A stretch of 64,000 bases of DNA from Thermovibrio ammonificans HB-1 (GTDB taxonomy: Bacteria; Aquificota; Aquificia; Desulfurobacteriales; Desulfurobacteriaceae). Positions 15,648-24,706 of this stretch are shown piece after piece. The position numbers and the translations under genes are program-made. Each line of letters starts with the position of its first letter. Within the stretch, counting starts at the first letter, position 1. The notes beneath the pieces are model-generated. The model did no database searches. It saw only the letters and a program-made list of their open reading frames with translations, and was not told the DNA's origin. The DNA lies in NCBI RefSeq assembly GCF_000185805.1, contig NC_014926.1, forward strand, positions 948,418-1,012,417, written 5' to 3'.

Positions 15648-18302
15648 TTAAGCAGAAAAGATTTTCTTTATCAGTTTGAAGTGGCCCGGGGCAAACATAA
15701 ACTTTCTCTCACGGTACATCTTGAGGACGGCCATTTTAACTGCATCGTTGAAGAGGAACCAGGCAAAGGCGTAACCCCAGATGAAAATACCCCACTTCCA
15801 GCCTATCGGGGTCATCAGGTGGAAGCCGTAAACACCTATCACGGTGCCGAGGAAGCTCGTTCCCTGGGTGGCTATAAAGAGAACCGCCGAGGGCCAGGGT
15901 TTTTTGAAGAACCAGTCTTTAACTCTAGTGTTGAATATGGTGAAGTGGCCGGCAACTATGAGCTTTGTAAAGATTATGGACTGAATGAGGTCTTGGGGCA
16001 GGTGCCAGTAGCGCTCAAGGAGGAAGTAGATGGTGAAGGAGGAGAGAACTCCGGCAACCCCCAGCCAGAAGGACATCACGTTGAGCTCGTAGAAGTCCCA
16101 CCTTACCGGCTTTTCGGCTATCTTCACGCGGTCGTAGGCGATGGAGAGAATCGGAATGTCGTTAAGCAGGGCAAGGAGGATAATCATCACCGTGGTTATG
16201 GGGTAGAACTGGAAGATGAGTATAGAGAGGGTCATGAAGAAGAGAACCCTTATGGTTTCGGCAATTCTATAAATGGTGTAGGCCTCCATACGGCCGAATA
16301 TCTGACGGGCAATCTCAAAGGCCTTGATTATGACCTTTAAACCGGGTTTGAGCAGAACGAGGGCGGCGGCAGCCCTTGCCGCATCAGTTGCGTTTGCAAC
16401 GGCTATACCGCAGTCGGCTTTACGGAGGGCAGGGGCGTCGTTTACGCCGTCGCCGGTCATTCCTACAATGTGGCCGGCCTTTTGGAGTTTATCTACTATG
16501 AAGTACTTATCCTCGGGGAACACTTCGGCAAAGCCGTTGGCCTCTTCTATTATTTTGATAATTTCGGACTCGTGCTTACGGACAATGCCCTTGGGTAGGG
16601 GAGCGTTTTGAAGCTCCTTCTTAACCAGCTCTACTATCTGTTTGGTCTTCTCCTCAATCTCCTTATCGGAAAGGTTGTGGAGGGTCTTCATTAAGGCCTT
16701 GGCTATTATCTCGGCTAAAACTATGTACTCCTTGGGCTCCTGCTCGCCGCGGAGTTCCCTTGCGCTTATTATCTTGTCGCCTATCCCGAGAATCCGGGCA
16801 ATATAGCGGGCAATCGCTATGTTGTCGCCGGTTACCATCTTCACTTCAACGCCGAACCGCTTGGCCTCCTGAACGGCCTCCTTGGAGTCGGGGCGGGGCG
16901 GGTCGTAAAGGGGTATGAGGCCTACAAAGTGGAACTTCTCCTCCTGGGGAGCTTTATAGGCAACTCCCAAAGTCCTGAAACCGTTTTCGGCAAGCTCCTC
17001 AACTTTCTTATAGGCCTTTTCAACGTCGAACTCACTTTTGTCGCAGAGCTCTATTATCACCTGAGGAGCACCCTTTGTTACAACCAGCTTCTTGCCCTTA
17101 CACTCAACGAGGGCCTCGGTCCTCTTCCTAACGGGGTCAAAGGGAACAAACTTCTTCTGAACGCACTCCTTTACCTTCTCGTAAAGGTTGTGTTTCTTGA
17201 GCCACTCAAATATAGGAATCTCTATGGGGTCGTTGTTTTCCTCCTTAGAGGCAAGGGCGGCGTAAAACATCAGGTCTTCCGGCTTGTAATTACCTACCGT
17301 GTAGGGGTCTGAAACCGTCATCTTGTTCATGGTAAGGGTGCCCGTTTTATCTGAACATAAAACGTCAACGCCGGCAAGCTCCTCTATGGCCGCAAGCCGG
17401 CTGACTATAACCTGACGTTTGGCAAGGTAAAGGGCCCCTATGGCCATCGTAACGGTAAGAACCGCCGGCAGCGCAACCGGAATCGCCGCCACAGTCAGAA
17501 CGAGGGAGAACTGGAGAAGCTCAATAAACGGCTTACCCCTGTTAAGCTCAACAAAAATCGTGATGGCAATGAGAACAAGGGTAAGGGCGATGAGGAAGTT
17601 GCCCACTTTAATAACCATCTCTTGGAAGTGGCTGCGCTGCTCTTTTTCCGCTTTGGCAACCAGTTGAACGGTTTTGCCGAAGTAAGTGTCGAGACCCGTT
17701 GCCACTACAACGGCGATAATCTCTCCCTTTTTAACAACCGAGTTTGCATAGGCAACGTCACCAGGCTTTTTTGTTACCGGGAGCGACTCTCCCGTTAGGG
17801 CAGACTGGTCTACAAGGATGTAGTCGCCGCCGTGGTCGAGCTTCACATCGGCCGGAATAATATCCCCGATTTTTATCTTGATAACATCTCCGGGAACGAG
17901 GAACCTTGCGTCAACCTCCTTCCACTTACCGTCCCGAAGAACGAGGGCCTTACGGGCAAGTTTCTCCTTTAAAACCTTCAAAGCCGACAGGGCTTTGTGC
18001 TCCTGCCAGAAGTCAACGCCGGCGTTTACAAACAGGAGGGTCAGGATTATTGCAAAGTCCTCCCAGTGCTTAACCAAGGCCGAAAGGAGGGCCGCAATTT
18101 CAATCATCCAGGGGATTGGACCCCAGAACCGCCTGAAAATCCTGTGCCATAAAGGCTCTTCTTTTTCCGGTATTTCGTTGTAGCCGTACTTTTGAAGCCT
18201 TCTGCGTGCCTCCTCCTCAGAGAGGCCCCTTTCAAGGGAGGTGCCGAGCTCTTTAACGGTCTCTTCTATAGATTTCTCTTTAAACTCGTCTATCTTAGCC
18301 AT
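15648..18302 (-). CDS. P-type (P3A) H+-transporting ATPase
   Basis: An 884-residue inner-membrane pump of the plasma-membrane proton-ATPase type. It has an N-terminal cation-ATPase segment (LERGLSEEEARRRLQKYG), the TGESLPVTK actuator loop, phosphorylation motif SDKTGTLTMNKM, nucleotide-binding KGAPQ, hinge MTGDGVNDAPALRKADCGIAV and ten or so hydrophobic segments. It lacks heavy-metal-binding CPx and Ca-type signatures, so proton export is the best call. It starts 8 bases inside a small membrane-protein gene and lies divergent from a CLC gene, which points to pH or ion homeostasis. Confidence 0.9.
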   Translation of the reverse strand: MAKIDEFKEKSIEETVKELGTSLERGLSEEEARRRLQKYGYNEIPEKEEPLWHRIFRRFWGPIPWMIEIAALLSALVKHWEDFAIILTLLFVNAGVDFWQEHKALSALKVLKEKLARKALVLRDGKWKEVDARFLVPGDVIKIKIGDIIPADVKLDHGGDYILVDQSALTGESLPVTKKPGDVAYANSVVKKGEIIAVVVATGLDTYFGKTVQLVAKAEKEQRSHFQEMVIKVGNFLIALTLVLIAITIFVELNRGKPFIELLQFSLVLTVAAIPVALPAVLTVTMAIGALYLAKRQVIVSRLAAIEELAGVDVLCSDKTGTLTMNKMTVSDPYTVGNYKPEDLMFYAALASKEENNDPIEIPIFEWLKKHNLYEKVKECVQKKFVPFDPVRKRTEALVECKGKKLVVTKGAPQVIIELCDKSEFDVEKAYKKVEELAENGFRTLGVAYKAPQEEKFHFVGLIPLYDPPRPDSKEAVQEAKRFGVEVKMVTGDNIAIARYIARILGIGDKIISARELRGEQEPKEYIVLAEIIAKALMKTLHNLSDKEIEEKTKQIVELVKKELQNAPLPKGIVRKHESEIIKIIEEANGFAEVFPEDKYFIVDKLQKAGHIVGMTGDGVNDAPALRKADCGIAVANATDAARAAAALVLLKPGLKVIIKAFEIARQIFGRMEAYTIYRIAETIRVLFFMTLSILIFQFYPITTVMIILLALLNDIPILSIAYDRVKIAEKPVRWDFYELNVMSFWLGVAGVLSSFTIYFLLERYWHLPQDLIQSIIFTKLIVAGHFTIFNTRVKDWFFKKPWPSAVLFIATQGTSFLGTVIGVYGFHLMTPIGWKWGIFIWGYAFAWFLFNDAVKMAVLKMYRERKFMFAPGHFKLIKKIFSA

Positions 18303-18453
18303 CGCTCTCCTCCCCCTCTTCCCTCTTCTTCTCCTTCAGCCAGTCGGCGGTTACAACAACGACAGACACCGCTATGAGGAACAACACCAGGTAACCGAAG
18401 TAGTAAAAGAGTTTAAAAAGGGCGTCGTCGGGAGAGAGGTAGTTGTGCCCCAT
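18295..18453 (-). CDS. 52-residue single-span membrane protein upstream of the H+-ATPase
   Basis: A short reading frame preceded by a strong GGAGGTGAGCG ribosome site. The protein begins MGHNYLSPDDALFKLF, has one hydrophobic span (about 16-36, YYFGYLVLFLIAVSVVVVT), and ends with a charged tail, WLKEKKREEGEESDG. Its stop overlaps the ATPase start by 8 bases, so the two are translationally coupled. It looks like a small accessory subunit or regulator of the pump, as seen for KdpF-type peptides of other P-type ATPases. That role is inferred from position and topology; no homologue is recognised. Confidence 0.7.
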   Translation of the reverse strand: MGHNYLSPDDALFKLFYYFGYLVLFLIAVSVVVVTADWLKEKKREEGEESDG

Positions 18454-18517
18454 CGCTCACCTCCGAATTCTTGTTTTCTACTTTCTATATTAATACACAC
18501 AAGCTCTCTTATACAAA

Positions 18518-18531
18518 TCTTCTATAGAAGA
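18518..18531. promoter_or_regulatory. 14-bp palindrome in the divergent ATPase/CLC promoter region
   Basis: TCTTCTATAGAAGA is a perfect dyad in the 125-base gap between the small membrane-protein gene (minus) and the CLC gene (plus). It lies just upstream of the CLC -10 and is a candidate operator shared by both sides. Confidence 0.4.
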
Positions 18532-18560
18532 AATTTCTTAACTACCGCTACCCACAAGAG

Positions 18561-18569
18561 TGGTATAAT
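18561..18569 (+). promoter_or_regulatory. Extended -10 promoter for the first CLC gene
   Basis: TG-G-TATAAT, a perfect -10 hexamer with extension. It ends 9 bases before the TTG start codon, so the transcript should begin at or within a few bases of the start codon. Confidence 0.6.
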
Positions 18570-18578
18570 TTTTGAACT

Positions 18579-20222
18579 TTGATAAAAAGAGCTCTGCACC
18601 AACTTAACCACTTCTTTCTAATACCGATAACAGTAGGGATTCTCGGGGGATTTTCGGCCGTCCTCTTCAGGAGGATGATAGACTGGAGCAAGGGGCTCTT
18701 CTTTGCAATCTCCGGAGGGAACCCTATACACTACCCCCTACTACTTCCCTTCATATACTTAGGGAGCCACTGGATAGCGAAGAAGCTCCTTGTATCCCCA
18801 GAAAACGTAACGGTAGACGAAATCGCCAAGAAAATCTCTATAGAGCGGGGCGGGTTCAACCCGAAAAAGGGGCTGCTCGTTCTAACCCTAACTTCAATGA
18901 ACATAGGGTTTGGAGCCCCCGTGGGAAGGGAAGGGCCGATTGCCAAGCTGGGTGGCGTTCTCTCGGAACTCTTCGTTAAGGCATTCAAAATCAACAGGGT
19001 AAACGCTCCCATATACCTAACGTGCGGAGTAAGCTCGGCCATAGCCGCCACTTTTAACGCACCGGTGGCAGCTGTTCTGTTCGGCATAGAGATTATCCTG
19101 GGCAGGATAAACAACTACATCCTTATTCCGCTGGTTGTTTCAAGCGGAACGGCAACCCTCATTGCCAGGGAGTACATAGGGAACTTCCCGGCCTTTTTCG
19201 TTCCCCACCTCGTTTACACGGAAAAAGAGGTGCCCTTCTTCCCGCTCCTTGCCCTCTTTGCGGCGGCGGTTACCGTTATCACAACCCTCTTCCTCAAAAA
19301 CCTTCAGAGAATCCGGTTTGCCCTCAGGCACGTGTGGTCAAGGTGGGTCTTCGTTGCGGGGCTAACGGTGGGAACGATACTCTTCTTCTACCCGGAGGCC
19401 GCCGGAGTAGGTTACCACTCAATAACGGAGCTCTTCATGGAGCGCTACTCGGTGGCCGAGGCAGGAGAGGTTGCCCTTGCAAAGCTGGCGGCAGTTCTCA
19501 TATCGTTTGGAAGCGGGATATTCGGCGGCTTCATGGCCCCTTCAATCTTCATAGGGGCCTTCGGGGGATACTTTATAGGCGGGAGTCTCGGGTTCGACCC
19601 GCGGGTTTTCGGGCTCGTGGGGAGTGCCGCAGTCCTTGCAGGCATCTCCGGAGCTCCTTTCCGCTCGGCCCTGGTGATTATAGAGCTGACCCACAGTTAC
19701 CAGCTCATAGTCCCCATTCTCTTTACGGCGGCGCTTACAAACTACCTGTTAAACGCCGTAAGGGAGATTCAGTTTTTCAAAAGGAGCCTGTTCATTAAAG
19801 GGATAGATATAGAAAAACTCATCGAAAGGAAGGTTGAGGTTGAGCTTCCCCGCCACATCGTAAACGTAAAGCCCGTTTACGAAAACACCCACGTAGAGCA
19901 CATCAGGGAGCGCTTCCTGAAGGAGAAGGAGCGGTACCTGCCGGTGGTGAACAACCCCCACGAAAACAGACTCACCGGGATAGTCTCCATAAGGGACCTT
20001 CGCCTGGCCTACCTCTACGACGGCCACGAAGTACGGGTGAAAGACATAATGACGCCTGAACCCTTTGCCGTAACTCTACAGACCCCAGTGGAGGAAATCC
20101 TTAAAACCGTTGCTCTCCTCGAGGTCAATAGGGTTCCGGTTGTGGATAAAGGGGGCACCTACATAGGGATGCTCGACGTTGACAGCCTCGTAAAGGAGCT
20201 GTTCCTCAAAACTCAACAATAA
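18579..20222 (+). CDS. CLC-family chloride channel/transporter with CBS pair
   Basis: A 547-residue membrane protein. Selectivity motifs are GREGPIAKLGG, which contains the gating Glu, and GSGIFGGFMAPSIFIGA. The segment FNAPVAAVLFGIEII has Ile where proton-coupled exchangers carry their inner Glu, a channel-like feature. Residues about 430-545 form two CBS motifs (VKDIMTPEPFAV, NRVPVVDKGGTYIGMLD), likely binding adenine nucleotides. No Shine-Dalgarno is visible; TTG 18579 is chosen because MIK followed by the first hydrophobic helix matches the second CLC protein at 59199. Ion transported is not certain (chloride likely). Confidence 0.88.
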   Translation: MIKRALHQLNHFFLIPITVGILGGFSAVLFRRMIDWSKGLFFAISGGNPIHYPLLLPFIYLGSHWIAKKLLVSPENVTVDEIAKKISIERGGFNPKKGLLVLTLTSMNIGFGAPVGREGPIAKLGGVLSELFVKAFKINRVNAPIYLTCGVSSAIAATFNAPVAAVLFGIEIILGRINNYILIPLVVSSGTATLIAREYIGNFPAFFVPHLVYTEKEVPFFPLLALFAAAVTVITTLFLKNLQRIRFALRHVWSRWVFVAGLTVGTILFFYPEAAGVGYHSITELFMERYSVAEAGEVALAKLAAVLISFGSGIFGGFMAPSIFIGAFGGYFIGGSLGFDPRVFGLVGSAAVLAGISGAPFRSALVIIELTHSYQLIVPILFTAALTNYLLNAVREIQFFKRSLFIKGIDIEKLIERKVEVELPRHIVNVKPVYENTHVEHIRERFLKEKERYLPVVNNPHENRLTGIVSIRDLRLAYLYDGHEVRVKDIMTPEPFAVTLQTPVEEILKTVALLEVNRVPVVDKGGTYIGMLDVDSLVKELFLKTQQ

Positions 20223-20238
20223 GAGAAGTTTGATTTCC

Positions 20239-20247
20239 TGTTAAAAT
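20239..20247 (+). promoter_or_regulatory. Extended -10 promoter for the glutamate synthase operon
   Basis: TG-T-TAAAAT ends 26 bases before the ATG of the first gene. GGGGGTGA sits between as ribosome site. No good -35 is seen. Confidence 0.5.
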
Positions 20248-20273
20248 AGTTCTACCACTCTTGGGGGTGAACC

Positions 20274-21791
20274 ATGCTCTTTAAGAAGCCTCAAGTTGCC
20301 TTCTACCCGTTTATGGTTCTGAGAGACGACGAAAAGTGTGTAAGGTGCAAATCCTGCGTAGACCAGTGCTCCTTCAACGCCACCTACTACGACGAAGACC
20401 TCAACAGAATAATGAACCACCACGAAAACTGCGTTAACTGTAAAAGGTGCGAAGCCTTCTGCCCCACAGACGCAATAAAAGTCGTTCCCAACCCGTCCAC
20501 CTTCCACCCCGACGCAAACTGGACACCCGAGGCCATAAGGGATATCCACACACAGATGCTCACGGGAGCGGTAATCCTCACCTCTACCGGCAACGACAAG
20601 CCGATAAGGAACTACTTCGACCACCTGTTGCTCGACGCCTGTCAGGTTACGAACCCTCCCATAGACCCTCTAAGGGAGCCTATGGAGCTTAAAACCTTCA
20701 TAGGGAGGAAAACCGACAGGCTCCAGTTCGACGAAGACGGCGTAAGTATAAAAACGAAAATAGGTAAGCAGCTCGAGCTGGAGATACCGGTCCTCTTCTC
20801 GGCGATGTCCTACGGTTCGATTAACCTAAACCTGCAGAAGGCAATGGCAAGGGCCGCCAAGGAGTTCGGAACCCTCTGGAACACGGGGGAGGGCGGCCTC
20901 CACAAGTCGCTGAAGGAGTTTAAAGACTGCACCATAGTTCAGGTAGCCTCCGGCCGTTTCGGAGTAGACCTTGAGTACCTTGAGAACTCTGCAGCCATAG
21001 AGATAAAAATCGGCCAGGGAGCAAAGCCGGGAATCGGAGGACACCTGCCCGGAGAGAAGGTAAACGAGGGAATAGCCGAAACGCGGATGATTCCCGTAGG
21101 CTCAGACGCTATTTCACCGGCTCCCCACCACGACATCTACTCTATAGAGGACCTGAGGCAGCTCATATACGCCCTTAAAGAGGCAACAAACTACGAGAAG
21201 CCCGTGTTCGTAAAGATAGCAGCGGTCCACAACGTAGCCGCAATAGCCTGCGGAATAGCCCACGCGGGAGCCGACGCAATAGCCATAGACGGCGTAAGGG
21301 GAGGAACAGGTGCAACGCCCAAGTCTCTCAGGGACCACGTTGGAATTCCCATAGAGCTTGCAATAGCCGCAGTAGACGACAGGCTCAGGAAAGAGGGGCT
21401 GAGGAACGAGGTTTCGCTGATAGCCGCAGGTGGTTTCAGAAGCGCCGTAGACGTTTTAAAGGCAATAGCCCTGGGAGCCGACGCCGTTTACATAGGAACG
21501 GTTGCGAAAATTGCTGCAGGCTGTACCCAGTGTCAGCAGTGCCACACCGGAAGGTGTGCCTGGGGAATAACAACGAACGACCCCAAGCTTGCAAAGAGGC
21601 TCAACCCCGATATAGTAGCCGAGAACCTCTACAACCTGCTCAGGGCTTGGGCACACGACATTAAAGAGCTCCTGGGCGCTATGGGAATAAACGCCATTGA
21701 GTCTATAAAGGGGAACAGGCTCAGGCTCAGGAGCTGGGGCCTTACGGAGCAGGAGAACAAAATACTGGGCGTTCTACCAGCAGGAATGTAG
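20274..21791 (+). CDS. Glutamate synthase, FMN-binding core subunit (archaeal type)
   Basis: A 505-residue subunit holding the synthase site that makes glutamate from 2-oxoglutarate and ammonia. An N-terminal ferredoxin-like part (about 20-70) has two CxxCxxC...C clusters (CVRCKSCVDQC, CVNCKRCEAFCP). The FMN barrel follows, with FSAMSYGSINLNLQKA, the GEGG loop, KIGQGAKPGIGGHLPG, GVRGGTGATP and a 3Fe-4S-type Cys cluster CTQCQQCHTGRC. It lacks the amidotransferase and GXGXG domains of large GltB, which are separate genes downstream in the same operon. This split form is known from archaea and Thermotoga. Confidence 0.92.
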   Translation: MLFKKPQVAFYPFMVLRDDEKCVRCKSCVDQCSFNATYYDEDLNRIMNHHENCVNCKRCEAFCPTDAIKVVPNPSTFHPDANWTPEAIRDIHTQMLTGAVILTSTGNDKPIRNYFDHLLLDACQVTNPPIDPLREPMELKTFIGRKTDRLQFDEDGVSIKTKIGKQLELEIPVLFSAMSYGSINLNLQKAMARAAKEFGTLWNTGEGGLHKSLKEFKDCTIVQVASGRFGVDLEYLENSAAIEIKIGQGAKPGIGGHLPGEKVNEGIAETRMIPVGSDAISPAPHHDIYSIEDLRQLIYALKEATNYEKPVFVKIAAVHNVAAIACGIAHAGADAIAIDGVRGGTGATPKSLRDHVGIPIELAIAAVDDRLRKEGLRNEVSLIAAGGFRSAVDVLKAIALGADAVYIGTVAKIAAGCTQCQQCHTGRCAWGITTNDPKLAKRLNPDIVAENLYNLLRAWAHDIKELLGAMGINAIESIKGNRLRLRSWGLTEQENKILGVLPAGM

Positions 21792-21800
21792 GAGAGTGCC

Positions 21801-22253
21801 ATGGCAAAGAGAAAGCTTATGAAGGTATACCCGATAGAGGAGAACTGCATCTCCTGCAGGTACTGTGAAGTGGCCTGCACTATGGTTCACAGCGAGAGCA
21901 AAGACCCCGTTAAGGCATACAAGCTTGAAGGCCTGCTCCCGAGGGCAACCGTTGAGGTAAAGGGGGCGGTTTCACTCTCTTTGATGTGCCGCCACTGTAA
22001 GCACCCGTTCTGCTTCGACTCCTGCATATCCGGAGCCATTCAGGTAGGCGAAGACGGCAAAGTTTACCTGGACGAGGAAAGGTGCGTAGGGTGCTGGAAC
22101 TGCGTGCTGGTGTGCCCGTTCGGGGCGGCACACCCGATGATAAAGGAGGAGAAGCGCCACTCCTTCAAGTGCGACCTGTGCCAGGAGAGGGGCTTCCCGG
22201 CATGTGTAGAGGCTTGCCCGAACAGGGCTCTCGTTTACGACTACGAAAGATAA
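21801..22253 (+). CDS. Four-cluster ferredoxin-type electron-transfer subunit
   Basis: A 150-residue iron-sulfur protein with Cys patterns for four [4Fe-4S] clusters: CISCRYCEVAC, CRHCKHPFCFDSC, CVGCWNCVLVCP and CDLCQERGFPACVEACP. This is the layout of HycB/CooF-like electron-transfer subunits. Between the synthase core and the FAD oxidoreductase, it most likely passes electrons from the flavoprotein to the synthase subunit. Start ATG follows GGAGAGTGCC. No signal sequence, so cytoplasmic. Confidence 0.88.
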   Translation: MAKRKLMKVYPIEENCISCRYCEVACTMVHSESKDPVKAYKLEGLLPRATVEVKGAVSLSLMCRHCKHPFCFDSCISGAIQVGEDGKVYLDEERCVGCWNCVLVCPFGAAHPMIKEEKRHSFKCDLCQERGFPACVEACPNRALVYDYER

Positions 22254-22278
22254 ATCCTCATAAACCGAGGGGTGGTTT

Positions 22279-23568
22279 ATGAAATACGTGATAGTGGGAA
22301 ACAGTGCGGCCGCCGTAGGTTGCATAACGGGAATAAGGAAGGTGGACCCGGAAAGCGAGATAACGGTTATATCCTACGAGGATAAGTGCTACTCAAAGCC
22401 CATGATAGCAGACGTTCTGGTGGATATACCAGAGGAGAAGCTCATCTACCGGGACGAAGGGTTCTTCAGGGAGAACAACGTAACCCAAATCTTGGGCCAC
22501 AAGGCGATATCGGTTAACCCGAAAAACAAAGTGGTTGCCCTCGACTCAAACGAGCTAATCCCCTACGATAAGCTGTTGATTGCAACGGGTGCAAAGCCCT
22601 TTGTCCCGCCCATTAAGGGAAGCGATAAGAAAGGGGTTTTCACCTTTACAGAGCTTCACTCCGCAAAGGCTTTCAAGAACTACCTGAAAGAGCGGGGAGC
22701 TGAAGAGGTTGTAGTTATAGGCTCGGGATTCATAGGGCTGGAAGTGGCCTACTTCCTGAGGGAAATCGGAGTTAAGGTCAAGGTTGTAGAGCTTCTCAAC
22801 AGGGTCCTTGCAAAGGCCCTCGACGAAAGGGGCTCCCAAATCGTTGAACAGATGCTAAAGGAGAAGGGGGTTGAGTTCCTCTTCAACAACACCGTAGAGG
22901 AAATCTTGGGCGAGAACGAAGTTTCCAGCGTGAAGCTCAAAAGCGGCGAAGTTATAAGGGCAGACGCGGTGGTGGTGGCAATAGGCGTTCGCCCCAACAC
23001 CGAGCTTGCCCAAACGGCAGGGGTTCAGGTGAACAGGGGAATAACGGTAGACCTCCACCAGCAAACCTCCGTTCCGGACATCTACGCAGCGGGCGACTGT
23101 ACAGAGTGCCTCGACATAACCGACGGCCAGACAAAGCCCCTACCCCTTTTCCCCCTTGCCTTCGAGCAGGGATTTGTAGCCGGGCTCAACATGGCCGGTA
23201 AAAAGCTGGAATACCTGGGAGGCCTGCCCCTTAACTCCCTAAAGTTCCTGCCCACCCCGGTCTTAAACGCCGGCATAGTGGAAGCTCCCGACAGCTCCTA
23301 CGAGACCTTGGTAAACGACCAGTTCGAAAAGAAGGGCTTTTACAGAAAGGCGATATTGAAAGAGGGTAGGCTGGTGGGGTTTGTCGCCATAGGCGAGATA
23401 GACAGGGTGGGAATCCTCACCAACCTGATAAGGCAGAAGATAGACGTTTCCCAGGTGAAAGAGAGGCTCGTTGAACCGGACTTCGGCCTTGTAGACCTTC
23501 CCCAGTGGTGGAGAGAGGAGAAGCTCAAGCAGGATAAAACCGCCTACAAAGACTGGAGGGCTGTGTAA
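22279..23568 (+). CDS. FAD-dependent NAD(P)H oxidoreductase, glutamate synthase operon
   Basis: A 429-residue two-dinucleotide-fold flavoprotein. The FAD-binding start is YVIVGNSAAAVGC, the NAD(P)H fold is VVVIGSGFIGLEVAYFL (about 148-164), and the second FAD contact is DIYAAGDCTE. It resembles NirB/NADH oxidase-type reductases rather than classical GltD. In this operon it probably supplies electrons from NAD(P)H to the ferredoxin and synthase subunits. Its stop overlaps the start of the amidotransferase gene. Co-substrate preference cannot be told. Confidence 0.87.
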   Translation: MKYVIVGNSAAAVGCITGIRKVDPESEITVISYEDKCYSKPMIADVLVDIPEEKLIYRDEGFFRENNVTQILGHKAISVNPKNKVVALDSNELIPYDKLLIATGAKPFVPPIKGSDKKGVFTFTELHSAKAFKNYLKERGAEEVVVIGSGFIGLEVAYFLREIGVKVKVVELLNRVLAKALDERGSQIVEQMLKEKGVEFLFNNTVEEILGENEVSSVKLKSGEVIRADAVVVAIGVRPNTELAQTAGVQVNRGITVDLHQQTSVPDIYAAGDCTECLDITDGQTKPLPLFPLAFEQGFVAGLNMAGKKLEYLGGLPLNSLKFLPTPVLNAGIVEAPDSSYETLVNDQFEKKGFYRKAILKEGRLVGFVAIGEIDRVGILTNLIRQKIDVSQVKERLVEPDFGLVDLPQWWREEKLKQDKTAYKDWRAV

Positions 23569-24689
23569 TGGCTTGCTACTCCGAAATGTCAGGCTGCGGC
23601 CTGGCCGGAATAGTAAACAGAGACGGCAAAAAAATAAGCGGCAAGTACATATACGACTCCATCACCGCAATGAAAGAGCGCGGCAACGGAATGGGAGCGG
23701 GATACGCAGCCTACGGTATCTACCCCGATATGGCCCAGTTCTACGCCTTCCACGTAATGCTCGACGACATAGACTACGAAAGCGAAGTTAATGCAGTTCT
23801 AAACAGGTTCTTCAGGATAGTGAAGTCTGAAATGATTCCTACAAAGAGCGTGCCGTCGCTCTACAAGAAGACAAACCCGCCCACCTTCTACCGCTACTTC
23901 GTGGAGCCGAAGGAGGAGGCAAAGCTCCCCACCGAAACGGAAGAGGACTTAGTGGTAAGGGCGGTAATGACCATAAACGAGAAGGTAAAAGGGGCGTACG
24001 TAATATCAAGCGGCAAGAACATGGGGGCCTTTAAAGGCGTAGGCCACCCGGACGAAATCGGGGACTTCTTCGAGATAAAGGAGTACGAAGGATACATCTG
24101 GCTTGCCCACACCCGCTTCCCCACGAATACGCCCGGCTGGTGGGGAGGTGCCCACCCATTCACACTGCTGGACTGGGCAATAGTCCACAACGGAGAGATA
24201 ACCTCCTACGGAACGAACAAGCGCTACGTTGAGATGTTCGGGTACAAGTGCACCCTCTTAACAGACACCGAAGTTGCGGCCTACCTCTTTGACCTGCTCT
24301 TCAGGAAACACAGGCTACCGATAAGGGCCGTATTTATGGCAATGGCCGCCCCCTTCTGGAAAGATATAGAACACTACAGGGAAAGCGGACTTGAGAAAGT
24401 TGCCGAAATGGCAAAGATGATAAGGACGGTTTACGCTCCGGCAATGCTCAACGGGCCGTTTGCAATGCTCTTTGCCTTCAAAGACGGAGTAATCGGGTTC
24501 AACGACAGGATAAAGCTCAGGCCCTTCGTTGCCGCCGTAAACGGCGAAACCGTTTACATGGCGAGTGAAGAGTCGGCAATAAGGGTTATCTGCCCCGAGC
24601 CCGAAAGGGTTTGGATGCCCAAAGCCGGAGAGCCGGTAATAGCGCTTCTCAACCACTGTAAAGAAGAGGACGTATGTTACCCGGCATAA
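23568..24689 (+). CDS. Class II glutamine amidotransferase subunit of glutamate synthase
   Basis: A 373-residue subunit that releases ammonia from glutamine. The N-terminal MACYSEMSGCGLAGIVNRDG matches the GATase II fold; the nucleophile should be the Cys of SGCGLAGI (Cys10) exposed by processing. Other landmarks are HTRFPTNTPGWWGGAHPF, HNGEITSYGTN and TDTEVAAYLFDLL. It overlaps the oxidoreductase gene by one base (TAATG). It corresponds to domain 1 of large GltB. Confidence 0.9.
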   Translation: MACYSEMSGCGLAGIVNRDGKKISGKYIYDSITAMKERGNGMGAGYAAYGIYPDMAQFYAFHVMLDDIDYESEVNAVLNRFFRIVKSEMIPTKSVPSLYKKTNPPTFYRYFVEPKEEAKLPTETEEDLVVRAVMTINEKVKGAYVISSGKNMGAFKGVGHPDEIGDFFEIKEYEGYIWLAHTRFPTNTPGWWGGAHPFTLLDWAIVHNGEITSYGTNKRYVEMFGYKCTLLTDTEVAAYLFDLLFRKHRLPIRAVFMAMAAPFWKDIEHYRESGLEKVAEMAKMIRTVYAPAMLNGPFAMLFAFKDGVIGFNDRIKLRPFVAAVNGETVYMASEESAIRVICPEPERVWMPKAGEPVIALLNHCKEEDVCYPA

Positions 24690-24706
24690 AACAGCAGAGG
24701 TGAACC

